This document shows, piece by piece, positions 46,443-55,174 of a DNA stretch of 64,000 nt. Numbering within the stretch: position 1 is the stretch's first letter; each line of letters begins with the position of its first letter. The stretch comes from Paracoccus sediminicola (GTDB lineage Bacteria; Pseudomonadota; Alphaproteobacteria; Rhodobacterales; Rhodobacteraceae). Made by a program: the position numbers and the translations under genes. The stretch lies in contig NZ_CP115768.1 of NCBI RefSeq assembly GCF_027912835.1, positions 2,658,501 to 2,722,500 of the forward strand, written 5' to 3'. The notes beneath the pieces were generated by a model. The model saw only the letters and a program-made list of their open reading frames with translations, had not been told where the DNA came from and did not search any database.

Positions 46443-48082
46443 GTCTGTCCTTCGCAAACCCCTCTGGCAAAGAAAGGCCCTGGCCATTGCGCAGCCTTGC
46501 CACATCGGCGCTTTGGCTGCTTATGGGCATTGCGCTTCTTGGGCTGTTCGGCCGGATCATGGGCTATGAGCTGCGCCGTGATGAGTTTATGTTCGTCCCG
46601 CCCGCAGCCCTGCTGGGCGATTACACGCTGTATCGGGACCTGTTCTACAACCATGTTCCCTATTCGGCCTGGCTGTTTCGCATCATCCATCTGCTGCTGC
46701 CCTGGCTCAGCTTGCTGGCGGCAGCGCGGCTGACAATTTTTCTTGGCTGGCTGCTGCTTCTCGGAGCCTCGGGGTGGATTGGCTGGCGGCTGACGCGGTC
46801 TGCGCTCGTCGCGCTTTTCGGTCCTGTAAGCCTGCTGACTGCCGAGGTTCTGCTGGGGCAGACCGGCATGGCGGCGACGAATAACCTCTTGCCGTTGCCT
46901 TTCGCGCTGATCGGACTCGGGCTGTTCGCCATTGCCGTCATCGAGGGCGATTTCGCGCCGGGCAAGCTTTTCGCAGCTGGCGTGGCCCTGTCTATCGCCG
47001 CTGGAATGAAGGCGAGCGCTATCGCGTTCGTTCCTGCGGTGGCCATTGCCAGTTTTCTCATCCCGCGCGACCTGCCCCTGTCACAGCGCCTTCGGCGGCT
47101 GGTGCTGCCCGTCGGCCTTGGCGGGCTGGTCGGAGCGTTGCCGCTGTTCTGGCTGGCGCTGAGCTCGACCGAGTTGTTCTTTGCCCATATCGCAGGCTAC
47201 CATTCCGGCCCGCATGTCGCCTATTGGCAGGAAAACGCGGCGACAGAGCCCGGTCTGGCGTTGAGCGCGCCTGCCAAGCTGCAGCTTGCCTATTCGGTCT
47301 GGCTGGTCGGCGCGCCGCTGCTGGCGATATTCATTGCCGCGCTGTCCTGGGTGCTGTCGAAAGCATCGCGGCAGGCCGATATTGAGCCGGGCCTCTGGGG
47401 GGCTACGATGACGGTCTTCGCGGCGGTGCTTGTGACGGCCGCTCTGGCTTTCGTGCCGACACCCGGCTTCCCGCAATATTATGCCGGCCCGCTAATCGGT
47501 TTTCCGCTGCTGGCGGCGCTGTTCTATCGCGCATCGGACGAGGCCGCCCGGTCAAAACTGCGTCCGGCAATGATCGTGGCCCTGGTCATGATGGCGGTTT
47601 TTTCCGCTCCGCGTCTGGGCATCGGTTTGAACGATCTGCGCGATCCCGATCGTTTCACCACCGCGCGTGTCGCCGGTGGCGCCGCGGAACTTCGGCAGGC
47701 ACTTGCTGAGGCTGATCTGGCAGATGCCGGGCTTGTGGCGACATTCTCGCCGCTATATCCGCTTGAGGCGGGGCTTCGGATCTACCCGGAATTTTCGGCC
47801 GGTCTCTTCGCCTATCGGGTCGCGCCGTATACCGATCCCGAACTGCGCCGCAATTATGTAATGGCCGGTGCGCAAGATCTTCCCGCGCTGTTCGAAACTA
47901 ATCCGCCCGACGCGTTTCTGACCGGTTTTGATGATACGCTGGAAGCGCCCATGATCGATTATGCCCGCAACCATGGCTATGTGGAGTCGGATTTCGACGG
48001 CATCCGCGACCGCTACGGCAAAGCCGTGCTGTGGCTGCGTCAGCCCCCGGCAGGCGGGACAGAGACAGGAGAGAACTCATGA
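46439..48082 (+). CDS. GT-C (GT39-like) membrane glycosyltransferase
   Basis: A 547-residue protein with about eleven hydrophobic helices and a C-terminal periplasmic domain. In the first periplasmic loop, GYELRRDEFMF has the acidic residues typical of the PMT/ArnT/GT-C fold active site. It would take a polyprenyl-phosphate sugar and transfer it to a polymer outside. It overlaps gtrA and rfbF by 4 bp each (ATGA), so all are coupled. Confidence 0.75.
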   Translation: MSLSFANPSGKERPWPLRSLATSALWLLMGIALLGLFGRIMGYELRRDEFMFVPPAALLGDYTLYRDLFYNHVPYSAWLFRIIHLLLPWLSLLAAARLTIFLGWLLLLGASGWIGWRLTRSALVALFGPVSLLTAEVLLGQTGMAATNNLLPLPFALIGLGLFAIAVIEGDFAPGKLFAAGVALSIAAGMKASAIAFVPAVAIASFLIPRDLPLSQRLRRLVLPVGLGGLVGALPLFWLALSSTELFFAHIAGYHSGPHVAYWQENAATEPGLALSAPAKLQLAYSVWLVGAPLLAIFIAALSWVLSKASRQADIEPGLWGATMTVFAAVLVTAALAFVPTPGFPQYYAGPLIGFPLLAALFYRASDEAARSKLRPAMIVALVMMAVFSAPRLGIGLNDLRDPDRFTTARVAGGAAELRQALAEADLADAGLVATFSPLYPLEAGLRIYPEFSAGLFAYRVAPYTDPELRRNYVMAGAQDLPALFETNPPDAFLTGFDDTLEAPMIDYARNHGYVESDFDGIRDRYGKAVLWLRQPPAGGTETGENS

Positions 48083-48894
48083 AAACCATTCTGCTTGCGG
48101 GCGGGCTCGGCTCGCGTCTCGCCGAAGAAACCGTGGCGATCCCAAAGCCTATGGTTGAGGTTGGCGGACGGCCGATCATTGCTCGTGTCATGGATATCTA
48201 TAGCCGTTTCGGACATGATGAATTCATCGTGGCGGGCGGCTATAAAGGGCTGATGCTCAAGCATTTCTTTGCCAATTACCACCTCATCGCGAATGATATC
48301 AGTGTGCAGTTGGACACGGGTGAACTGCAACTCAAGCCGATTTCGGCGGGCGGCTGGAAAGTGAGCGTGGTCGATACCGGCGCACATACCATGACCAGCG
48401 GTCGTATCCGTCGACTGCGTGATTGGGTCGGGGATGAGACCTTCATGGTCACCTATTCGGATGGTCTCGGCAATGTCGACATCAACAAGCTGATCGAGTT
48501 TCACCGCGCTCATGGCAAGCTGGCCACCGTGACCGCCGTCCAGCCCCCGGCGCGCTTCGGCAATATGGAGCTGAGCGGCGAAAATCAGGTGCAGGCCTTC
48601 ACCGAAAAAGTCCGCCGCTATGAGACCTGGATCAATGGCGGATTTTTCGTCTTTGAGCCGGGCGTCTTTGATTATCTCATCGACGATATGGAGCCTCTGG
48701 AACAGTCGCCGATGGTTAACCTGACCCATGATGGCCAGCTGATGGCCTTCAAGCATTACGGTTTCTGGCATCCGATGGATACGATCCGCGACAGAAATGC
48801 TTTGAATGAACTGAGCGACCAGGACCCACCGCCCTGGCTCGATTTCGACGACGCAGCGGCCGATCCTGAAAAGCCGCAGCGGGCCACGATCTGA
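48079..48894 (+). CDS. rfbF: Glucose-1-phosphate cytidylyltransferase
   Basis: A 271-residue nucleotidyltransferase making CDP-glucose from CTP and glucose-1-phosphate. ILLAGGLGSRLAEET is the nucleotide loop; KPMVEVGGRPII, YSDGLGNVDI (metal Asp) and EKVRRYETWINGGFFVFEP are RfbF-type. It is followed without a gap by rfbG. Confidence 0.93.
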   Translation: MKTILLAGGLGSRLAEETVAIPKPMVEVGGRPIIARVMDIYSRFGHDEFIVAGGYKGLMLKHFFANYHLIANDISVQLDTGELQLKPISAGGWKVSVVDTGAHTMTSGRIRRLRDWVGDETFMVTYSDGLGNVDINKLIEFHRAHGKLATVTAVQPPARFGNMELSGENQVQAFTEKVRRYETWINGGFFVFEPGVFDYLIDDMEPLEQSPMVNLTHDGQLMAFKHYGFWHPMDTIRDRNALNELSDQDPPPWLDFDDAAADPEKPQRATI

Positions 48895-50033
48895 TGAACA
48901 TGACGAGCGATATCCCCGGCCCCGAATTCGGCGCGGCCTTTTCTGGCAAGCGGGTTCTGCTGACCGGCCATACCGGCTTCAAGGGCAGCTGGCTGACCTT
49001 GTGGCTGCACCAGCTTGGCGCCGAGGTTCTGGGTGTATCGCGCCCGCCCGAGACACAGCCCTCTCTGTTCGAGGTGGCGGGTGTCGAAGGGCTTTGCGAT
49101 AGCCGAAATGCCGACATCAACGACGCCGCCGCTTTGTCCGAGGCTGTCGGGGATTTCCAGCCCGATCTCATCATTCATATGGCGGCTCAGGCGATTGTTC
49201 GTGACAGCTATGACATCCCGGTCGAGACCTTCACCACCAATGTCGTCGGCACAGCAAATGTGCTGGAGATCGCGCGGCGCTCGCCCCAGTTGCAGGGGGT
49301 CGTCGTGGTCACGAGCGATAAATGCTACGAGAATAACGAATGGGAGTGGGGCTATCGCGAGGTTGATCCGCTCGGCGGCTCAGATCCCTACAGTGCGTCG
49401 AAAGCCTGTACCGAACTCGTCGCACAAGCTTATCGGCGATCCTTCTTCAGCGATCCGAAAGGCCCGCAACTGGCATCGGTCCGCGCCGGCAATGTGATCG
49501 GGGGCGGGGACTGGGCGGCGCACCGGCTGATCCCCGATATAATCCGTGCGATCGCGGCGGGCGAAGATACCGTGATCCGCAATCCCGCGAGTGTGCGGCC
49601 ATGGCAGCATGTGCTTGAACCCCTGTCGGGCTATCTGACGGTCGCCGAAAAAATGCTGTCTGGAAAAGGTGACGTGGCAGCCGGGGCCTGGAATTTCGGC
49701 CCGGATTCCGATGCCACGGTCCCTGTGGGCGATCTTTGCCGGATGTTCGGGCGGCTCTGGGGCGATGAGGGTCCGCGTTTTACCTTCCATAGCAATGCTG
49801 ATGCACCCCACGAGGCCGGGTTGCTGCGGCTCGACAGTACCCGCGCCAAGCTGCATCTCGGCTGGCATCCGCAGCTCTGCCTGGAAGAAGCGTTGTCGAT
49901 GACCGCCGACTGGTATCGCAGACATGCCGAGGGTGGGGATATGCGGCAGCACAGTCTCGATCAGATCAAGAAATATGCCGCGCGGCTCAGCCCGCCGCCG
50001 GACCTGTCCACCAACGCCGAACTATCCAGATAG
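48894..50033 (+). CDS. rfbG: CDP-glucose 4,6-dehydratase
   Basis: A 379-residue extended SDR that converts CDP-glucose to CDP-4-keto-6-deoxyglucose. GHTGFKGSWL is the NAD loop, TSDKCYENNEW has the catalytic Thr-Asp-Lys, and YSASKACTE the YxxxK pair. It shares one base with the end of rfbF. Confidence 0.94.
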   Translation: MNMTSDIPGPEFGAAFSGKRVLLTGHTGFKGSWLTLWLHQLGAEVLGVSRPPETQPSLFEVAGVEGLCDSRNADINDAAALSEAVGDFQPDLIIHMAAQAIVRDSYDIPVETFTTNVVGTANVLEIARRSPQLQGVVVVTSDKCYENNEWEWGYREVDPLGGSDPYSASKACTELVAQAYRRSFFSDPKGPQLASVRAGNVIGGGDWAAHRLIPDIIRAIAAGEDTVIRNPASVRPWQHVLEPLSGYLTVAEKMLSGKGDVAAGAWNFGPDSDATVPVGDLCRMFGRLWGDEGPRFTFHSNADAPHEAGLLRLDSTRAKLHLGWHPQLCLEEALSMTADWYRRHAEGGDMRQHSLDQIKKYAARLSPPPDLSTNAELSR

Positions 50034-50043
50034 GAGTCGACCG

Positions 50044-51246
50044 ATGCGCGTGAATTACGGCCAGACCGTTCATGGTGAGGAAGAGATCGAAGCCGTTGTG
50101 AACGTGCTGCGCAGCTCGACCCAGATGGGCAAACATGTCCGAGAGATGCAATCCCGCGTCGCGGCGCTCTTCGACAAATCGCATGGGATCATGGTGAATT
50201 CCGGCTCGTCGGCGAACTTCATTGCTGTGGCGCTGCTGGATTTGCCGAAGGGCTCGGAGGTGATCACCCCGGCGCTGACCTTTGCCACCACCGTCGCGCC
50301 CATCGTGCAGCACGGGCTGATCCCGGCCTTCGTCGATGCAGATGAGGGCACCTATAATGCCGATGTCTCGCAGATCGAATCGATGATCGGCCCAAAGACC
50401 CGCGCCATCATGATTCCGTCGCTGATCGGCAATCTGCCCGACTGGACCCGCATCGCCGAGATTGCGCGGAAAAATAATCTCAAGGTGATCGAGGACAGCG
50501 CCGACACGCTCGGCGCGACCATCGGCGGGACCAGCACCGGGGTGAACTCGGACATCTCGACGACGAGCTTTTACGGCAGCCACGTCATCAACGGCGCCGG
50601 AAACGGTGGGATGCTGTGCGTGAATGACGACGACCTCGCGCGGCGCGCGCTGCTGCTCCGAAGCTGGGGCAGGACCTCGTCCCTGTTTCAGGAGGGCAGC
50701 GAAGCGATCGAGAACAGGTTCAATGTCGAGCTGGACGGGATTTCCTATGACGCGAAATTCCTGTTCGAAGAGCTGGGCTATAATCTCGAACCCTCGGAGG
50801 TCAGTGCCGCGTTCGGGCTGGTCCAGCTTGACAAGCTGGACCGGAACATCACCGCGCGTGAGGAGAATTTCGCGCAGCACCTGGCCTTTTTCAAAGAATA
50901 TGAAGACTGGTTCATCCTTCCGAAGCAGCTCCCGGAATCGCGTACCGGCTGGCTGGCCTTCCCGCTGACGATCCGCGACAGCGCCCCGTTCAGCCGCCGC
51001 GACATGCAGATCTTCCTCGAAAAGCGCGAGATTCAGACGCGCCCTGTCTTCACCGGCAATATTCTGCGTCAGCCCGCGATGCGCAATATCGAGCTGCGCA
51101 GCCGCGACGGCGGTTATCCGGTCGCCGATGCGGTGATGCGCGGCGGGATCCTGCTGGCCTGCCACCACGGCCTGGATCAGGCTCAGATCGACTTCATGCA
51201 TGAGAGTTTCCGCAGCTTTGCGGACAGCGTCCAGAGCGGGGAATGA
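50044..51246 (+). CDS. DegT/DnrJ-family PLP enzyme with His in place of Lys
   Basis: A 400-residue fold-type I PLP enzyme. Where aminotransferases have the Schiff-base Lys, this has H180 in SFYGSHVINGAG, as do the 3-dehydratases RfbH/E1 and ColD. But the three-Cys [2Fe-2S] segment of RfbH is absent: the matching region RSWGRTSSLFQEGSEAIENR has no Cys. The sequence after it (YDAKFLFEELGYNLEPSE) is typical of both groups. So it is probably a cluster-free 3-dehydratase of the ColD type acting on CDP-4-keto-6-deoxyglucose, or a divergent RfbH. D151 (pyridine-binding) and the NSGSSANF phosphate loop are kept. Confidence 0.8.
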   Translation: MRVNYGQTVHGEEEIEAVVNVLRSSTQMGKHVREMQSRVAALFDKSHGIMVNSGSSANFIAVALLDLPKGSEVITPALTFATTVAPIVQHGLIPAFVDADEGTYNADVSQIESMIGPKTRAIMIPSLIGNLPDWTRIAEIARKNNLKVIEDSADTLGATIGGTSTGVNSDISTTSFYGSHVINGAGNGGMLCVNDDDLARRALLLRSWGRTSSLFQEGSEAIENRFNVELDGISYDAKFLFEELGYNLEPSEVSAAFGLVQLDKLDRNITAREENFAQHLAFFKEYEDWFILPKQLPESRTGWLAFPLTIRDSAPFSRRDMQIFLEKREIQTRPVFTGNILRQPAMRNIELRSRDGGYPVADAVMRGGILLACHHGLDQAQIDFMHESFRSFADSVQSGE

Positions 51247-52499
51247 ATCACATGGAAAGCCTGACCACAGAGCGCCCTTCCAAGCTGAGCCATTGCCGCG
51301 CCTGCGCATCGGACCGGATGTTCCTGTTCCTGCCGATGGGCAATCATCCGCCCGCGAATATGTTTGTCCGCCCGGAAGAAGCCGACGAACAGCAGCCGAG
51401 CTTTCCGCTGAACACCCAAGCCTGCCTGGATTGCGGAATGATTCAGGTGGCGGATCAGATCCCGGACGGGTTCTTTACGCATTATCTTTATATTCCCTCG
51501 GGTGCGCGCACGATGCATGGTCATTTCGAGGGGCTGGCGAAGGTCCTGATCGAAAAGGCCGAGGGCGGGCTGGTGGTCGATATCGGCTGCAATGACGGGC
51601 TCATGCTGGGTTTTGCGAACCGGATGGGCGGCAAGACGCTTGGGATCGACCCGGCCGCCAATCTCGCCGAAAAAGCGGCCGAGCTTGGGGTGGATGTGCA
51701 TGTCGCCTATTTTCATCCGGAGACGGCTGACAAAGTGCGCGAAAAGCACGGTCCGGCTCAGGTGATCTCGACCACCAACACGTTGAACCATATCGGCGAT
51801 CTGGTCGGCTTCATGGAGGGCGTGGGCCGCCTGCTGGCCAAGGACGGCTGGTTTGTCGTCGAGGTGCCATGGGGCCGCGATATTCTGCGCACCAACCAGT
51901 TCGACAATGTCTATCACGAGCATATGTCGGAAATGAGCCTCCGCTCATTGGTGAAGCTGGCCGAGCGGACCGGGATGCAAGTCGTCGATGTGACTTATCT
52001 TCCGGTGCATGGTGGCTCGATGCGTGTCTTCATGCGCAAGGCCTCCGTGGCCGGTGAGCCAAGCGCAGAGGTGGTTCGGATGCTGGCCGAAGAGGACAAG
52101 GCCGGCATGAACAGCGAAGAAACCTTCCGTCAGATGGCCGAACGGGTCGAAGAGATGGGCGAAGCGCTGCGCGCGCTTCTTGCGCGCCTCAAGTCCGAAG
52201 GCAAGTCCATTGCGGGATATGGCGCGCCGGCCAAGGGCAACACGCTGCTGAATTATTTCGGCATCGGTCCCGAGATGCTGGACTATCTGGTAGACCGCAA
52301 TCCGCTGAAACAGGGCATGCTTTCGCCTGGGGTGAAGGTTCCGATACACGATCCTTCCGTGATTGCAGAGCGCAAGCCGGATTATCTGCTGGTGCTGGCC
52401 TGGAATTTCTTCGACGAGATCCGGCAGCAACTCTCTGCCTATGAGGAGGCCGGCGGGCGGTTTATTCTCCCGCTGCCCTTCCCTAAGATCGTGGCGTAA
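51243..52499 (+). CDS. Sugar C-methyltransferase, NovU/TylC3 type
   Basis: A 418-residue SAM enzyme with three domains: an N-terminal zinc-binding domain (CRAC ... CLDC), a class I methyltransferase core (VVDIGCNDGLMLGF; later VYHEHMSE with the probable catalytic His), and a C-terminal Rossmann-like domain (IAGYGAPAKGNTLLNY). This is the architecture of NovU, TylC3 and TcaB9, which put a methyl on a carbon next to a 4-keto group. Here it would make a branched-chain deoxysugar. It overlaps the DegT gene by 4 bp. Confidence 0.85.
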   Translation: MNHMESLTTERPSKLSHCRACASDRMFLFLPMGNHPPANMFVRPEEADEQQPSFPLNTQACLDCGMIQVADQIPDGFFTHYLYIPSGARTMHGHFEGLAKVLIEKAEGGLVVDIGCNDGLMLGFANRMGGKTLGIDPAANLAEKAAELGVDVHVAYFHPETADKVREKHGPAQVISTTNTLNHIGDLVGFMEGVGRLLAKDGWFVVEVPWGRDILRTNQFDNVYHEHMSEMSLRSLVKLAERTGMQVVDVTYLPVHGGSMRVFMRKASVAGEPSAEVVRMLAEEDKAGMNSEETFRQMAERVEEMGEALRALLARLKSEGKSIAGYGAPAKGNTLLNYFGIGPEMLDYLVDRNPLKQGMLSPGVKVPIHDPSVIAERKPDYLLVLAWNFFDEIRQQLSAYEEAGGRFILPLPFPKIVA

Positions 52500-52522
52500 C
52501 ACCACAGAGGCGGGGATTGGCG

Positions 52523-53458
52523 GTGAAGGTCCTGATTACCGGGGGAACCGGTTTTATTGGTGCGCATCTGGTACGCGCGTTGTTGCGGCACGGTGATGAA
52601 GTTACCGTGCTGGCGCGCCCGTCAAGCGATCCGTGGCGGCTTGAAAACGTGCTCGGCCAGCTACACTACGTCAAGGCCGACCCTCTCGATCCCCATGCGG
52701 TTGCGGCGGCGCTGCGCGAGGCACAGCCCGAGCGGATCTATCTTCTTGCCGCGGCAACGCAGCTGCGTGGCGATGCTGCGCTTGCGGATATGGACATCGC
52801 CCTGAAATCCAATGTCGAGCCTTTGCGTGTTCTGCTGGACCAGATCGCAGGTCTTGAGACGTTTCCGAAAAGCGTGGTCCGCACCGGTACGCTGGCCGAA
52901 CTTTCGGGCGACGACTCGCGCAGCGAAGAACCGGCGGGCATCTATGGTCTGTCGGTGCTCATGGGGACGCATCTGCTCCGCATCTGGCGGCAGTTTACCG
53001 GGATTCCGTCGGTCACCGCCCGGCTCAGCCTGACCTACGGTCCCGATCAGTCGCCCGATTTTTTCGTTCCCGGTTCGATTCGCAAGGCGCTGAGCGGCCA
53101 GCCCGAGGCACCGCACCGCCCCGAGGCGCGGCGCGACCTGCTGCATGTCGACGACGCGATCTCGGCGCTGCGGCTTATTTCAGACAACGCGCTTGCCCTT
53201 CCGCCAGTGCTGCATGTTTCGACCGGCGAGTCGCTGCGTCTCGGCGATGTGGCAAGCGCAATTGCGCGGCTGACCGGCGGTGATTTTGACGCGCCGTTGC
53301 AAGGATGTAGGGCAGCCGACATCGTGTCCAGCCCGGCCTCGGTCGAACTATTGTCGCTTGGCTGGCGCCCGCAAGTCCCGCTTCAGGAGGGGCTGCGGCA
53401 GGTCATCGCATCAGAGCGCGAGCTCATGAAAAACGGAACGACAAGGCGCAGCGCATGA
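52523..53458 (+). CDS. SDR-family sugar reductase/epimerase-like protein
   Basis: A 311-residue extended SDR, GTG start (TTG at 52517 also possible). The NAD loop is GGTGFIGAHLV. The YxxxK catalytic pair reads YGLSV: the Tyr is kept and the Lys is Val, so normal SDR chemistry may be impaired. In this position one expects the 4-ketoreductase that finishes the sugar. The change could be functional divergence, and the Tyr assignment should be checked. It overlaps the gtrB-like gene by 4 bp. Confidence 0.75.
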   Translation: MKVLITGGTGFIGAHLVRALLRHGDEVTVLARPSSDPWRLENVLGQLHYVKADPLDPHAVAAALREAQPERIYLLAAATQLRGDAALADMDIALKSNVEPLRVLLDQIAGLETFPKSVVRTGTLAELSGDDSRSEEPAGIYGLSVLMGTHLLRIWRQFTGIPSVTARLSLTYGPDQSPDFFVPGSIRKALSGQPEAPHRPEARRDLLHVDDAISALRLISDNALALPPVLHVSTGESLRLGDVASAIARLTGGDFDAPLQGCRAADIVSSPASVELLSLGWRPQVPLQEGLRQVIASERELMKNGTTRRSA

Positions 53459-54444
53459 GCATGATTTCCCTGCTGGTTCCGGCCTATAACGAGGAAGACA
53501 ATGTCCGCCACTGCTATGAACGTATGGCAGCGGTTCTGGACGGTCTGCCGGGTTACGATGCCGAGATCATCTTCACGGACAACCACTCGACCGACCGGAC
53601 CTTTGCCATCCTGTCCGAGATTGCCGCCGAAGATACGCGGGTCCGCGTGTTCCGGTTTTCGCGCAATGTCGGGTACCAGAATTCGGTGATGTTTGCCTAT
53701 AAGGCGGCGCGGGGCGATTGCGCGATTCAGCTCGACTGCGATTTGCAGGACCCGCCCGAGTTGATCCCGCAGATGCTGGAGCTGTGGAAGGACGGTAATC
53801 AGGTCGTCTACGGCATCCGTCGAAAGTTGCCGGACGGCCCGGTTGTCGCGGCGCTGCGGCGCGGGTTTTATTGGTTCATCGACCGGATCAGCCCCGATGA
53901 CCTGCCCCGCAATGCGGGTGAGTTCCGTCTGACCGACCGCCGGGTGCTGGACCAGATCAGACGCAGCGAGGATCGGTCCCCCTATATGCGCGGCATGATC
54001 AGCGCGATGGGCTTCACGCAGACAGGGTTCGAATATGACCGCGCGGCGCGAACCGCGGGCGAATCGAAATTTCCATTCAAGGCGATGCTGTCGCTGGCGG
54101 TCGATGGGATGGTGAACCATTCGCTGGTGCCGCTGCGCTTCGCCTCGACCGTGTCGCTGTTCACCGGGCTGTTTACCTTCCTGATCCTGCTCGGCTATCT
54201 GGTCGGCAAGCTGCTCTTCGGCCAGCAATGGCCGCCGGGCTTCGCGACCGTCGTGATCCTGCTGCTGATGTCGATGACGCTCAACGCGATGTTTCTGGGG
54301 ATACTCGGGGAATATATCGGGCGCATCTTCATGCAGACCAAGAACATCAATGCGCCCATTGTCGAGGCCACGCTGAATGTCGAGTCCGAGGCGGCAGAGG
54401 CGATCGACCCGTCCGCGCCCATCAGGTTTCCTGCCGCCCGATAG
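53455..54444 (+). CDS. gtrB-like: Polyprenyl-phosphate glycosyltransferase, GtrB/ArnC-like
   Basis: A 329-residue GT2 enzyme: a catalytic domain with VPAYNEEDNV, DNHSTDRT and the DxD-type QLDCDLQDPPE, followed by two membrane helices (about residues 225-300) as in GtrB, DPM1 and ArnC. It should load a sugar from a nucleotide donor onto undecaprenyl phosphate. As the only cytosolic-face transferase in the cassette it is the natural user of the CDP-sugar made just upstream. It is the last gene. Confidence 0.85.
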   Translation: MSMISLLVPAYNEEDNVRHCYERMAAVLDGLPGYDAEIIFTDNHSTDRTFAILSEIAAEDTRVRVFRFSRNVGYQNSVMFAYKAARGDCAIQLDCDLQDPPELIPQMLELWKDGNQVVYGIRRKLPDGPVVAALRRGFYWFIDRISPDDLPRNAGEFRLTDRRVLDQIRRSEDRSPYMRGMISAMGFTQTGFEYDRAARTAGESKFPFKAMLSLAVDGMVNHSLVPLRFASTVSLFTGLFTFLILLGYLVGKLLFGQQWPPGFATVVILLLMSMTLNAMFLGILGEYIGRIFMQTKNINAPIVEATLNVESEAAEAIDPSAPIRFPAAR

Positions 54445-54501
54445 CGCCCGATCCGGCCTGCGACGCAACAGGGCGATGACGCGGCTTTTATCCGCCAAGG
54501 G

Positions 54502-54530
54502 CTGACCTTTGCCGCAAAGCGGCTTATAGA
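54502..54530 (+). promoter_or_regulatory. Possible promoter of rnd-kdsD-lpt genes
   Basis: CTGACC, a 17-bp spacer and TATAGA lie 20 bp before the rnd start. The -35 is weak but the spacing is exact. Confidence 0.35.
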
Positions 54531-54550
54531 CGCGGGAAAAGGATTTCCGC

Positions 54551-55165
54551 ATGGCCAATCATCTTTATCAGAACGACCTTCCCGACGATCTGGACCTCGG
54601 CCCGGTCGTGGCCATCGACACCGAGACGATGGGGCTCGACCCCCGGCGCGACCGGCTCTGTCTGGTTCAGATGTCGTCCGGCGACGGTGATGCGCATATG
54701 GTCCAGATCGCGCAGGGGCAGACAGACGCCCCAAACCTGTCGCGGATGCTGGCCGATCCGCAGGTGTTGAAGCTGTTCCATTTCGGCCGTTTCGACATCG
54801 CGGCGCTGCAAAACGCGCTTGGCGTGGTGACTGCCCCGGTCTGGTGCACCAAGATCGCGTCTAAGCTGATCCGCACCTATACCGACCGCCACGGGCTGAA
54901 ATACCTGCTTCAGTCGCAACTCGACGTGGATATCTCGAAGCAGCAGCAGACCTCGGATTGGGGCGCGACCGAGCTGAGCGAGGCGCAGCTGGAATATGCC
55001 GCGTCGGACGTGCTGCATCTGCATCAGCTCAAGGACAGGCTAGAGGCGCTTCTGATTCGTGAGGATCGGTTGGCTCTCGCGCAATCATGCTTCGATTTCC
55101 TGCCCACCCGCGCGCAGTTGGATCTGCTGGGATGGGGCGATGACAACGACATTTTTCACCACTGA
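54551..55165 (+). CDS. rnd: Ribonuclease D-like 3'-5' exonuclease
   Basis: A 204-residue DEDDy exonuclease of the short type without HRDC domains, common in alphaproteobacteria. Exo I is AIDTETMGLD, exo II FHFGRFDIAAL and exo III YAASDVLHLHQL, all intact. It trims RNA 3' ends. It lies 9 bp before kdsD. Confidence 0.92.
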   Translation: MANHLYQNDLPDDLDLGPVVAIDTETMGLDPRRDRLCLVQMSSGDGDAHMVQIAQGQTDAPNLSRMLADPQVLKLFHFGRFDIAALQNALGVVTAPVWCTKIASKLIRTYTDRHGLKYLLQSQLDVDISKQQQTSDWGATELSEAQLEYAASDVLHLHQLKDRLEALLIREDRLALAQSCFDFLPTRAQLDLLGWGDDNDIFHH

Positions 55166-55174
55166 TCGCCACCG

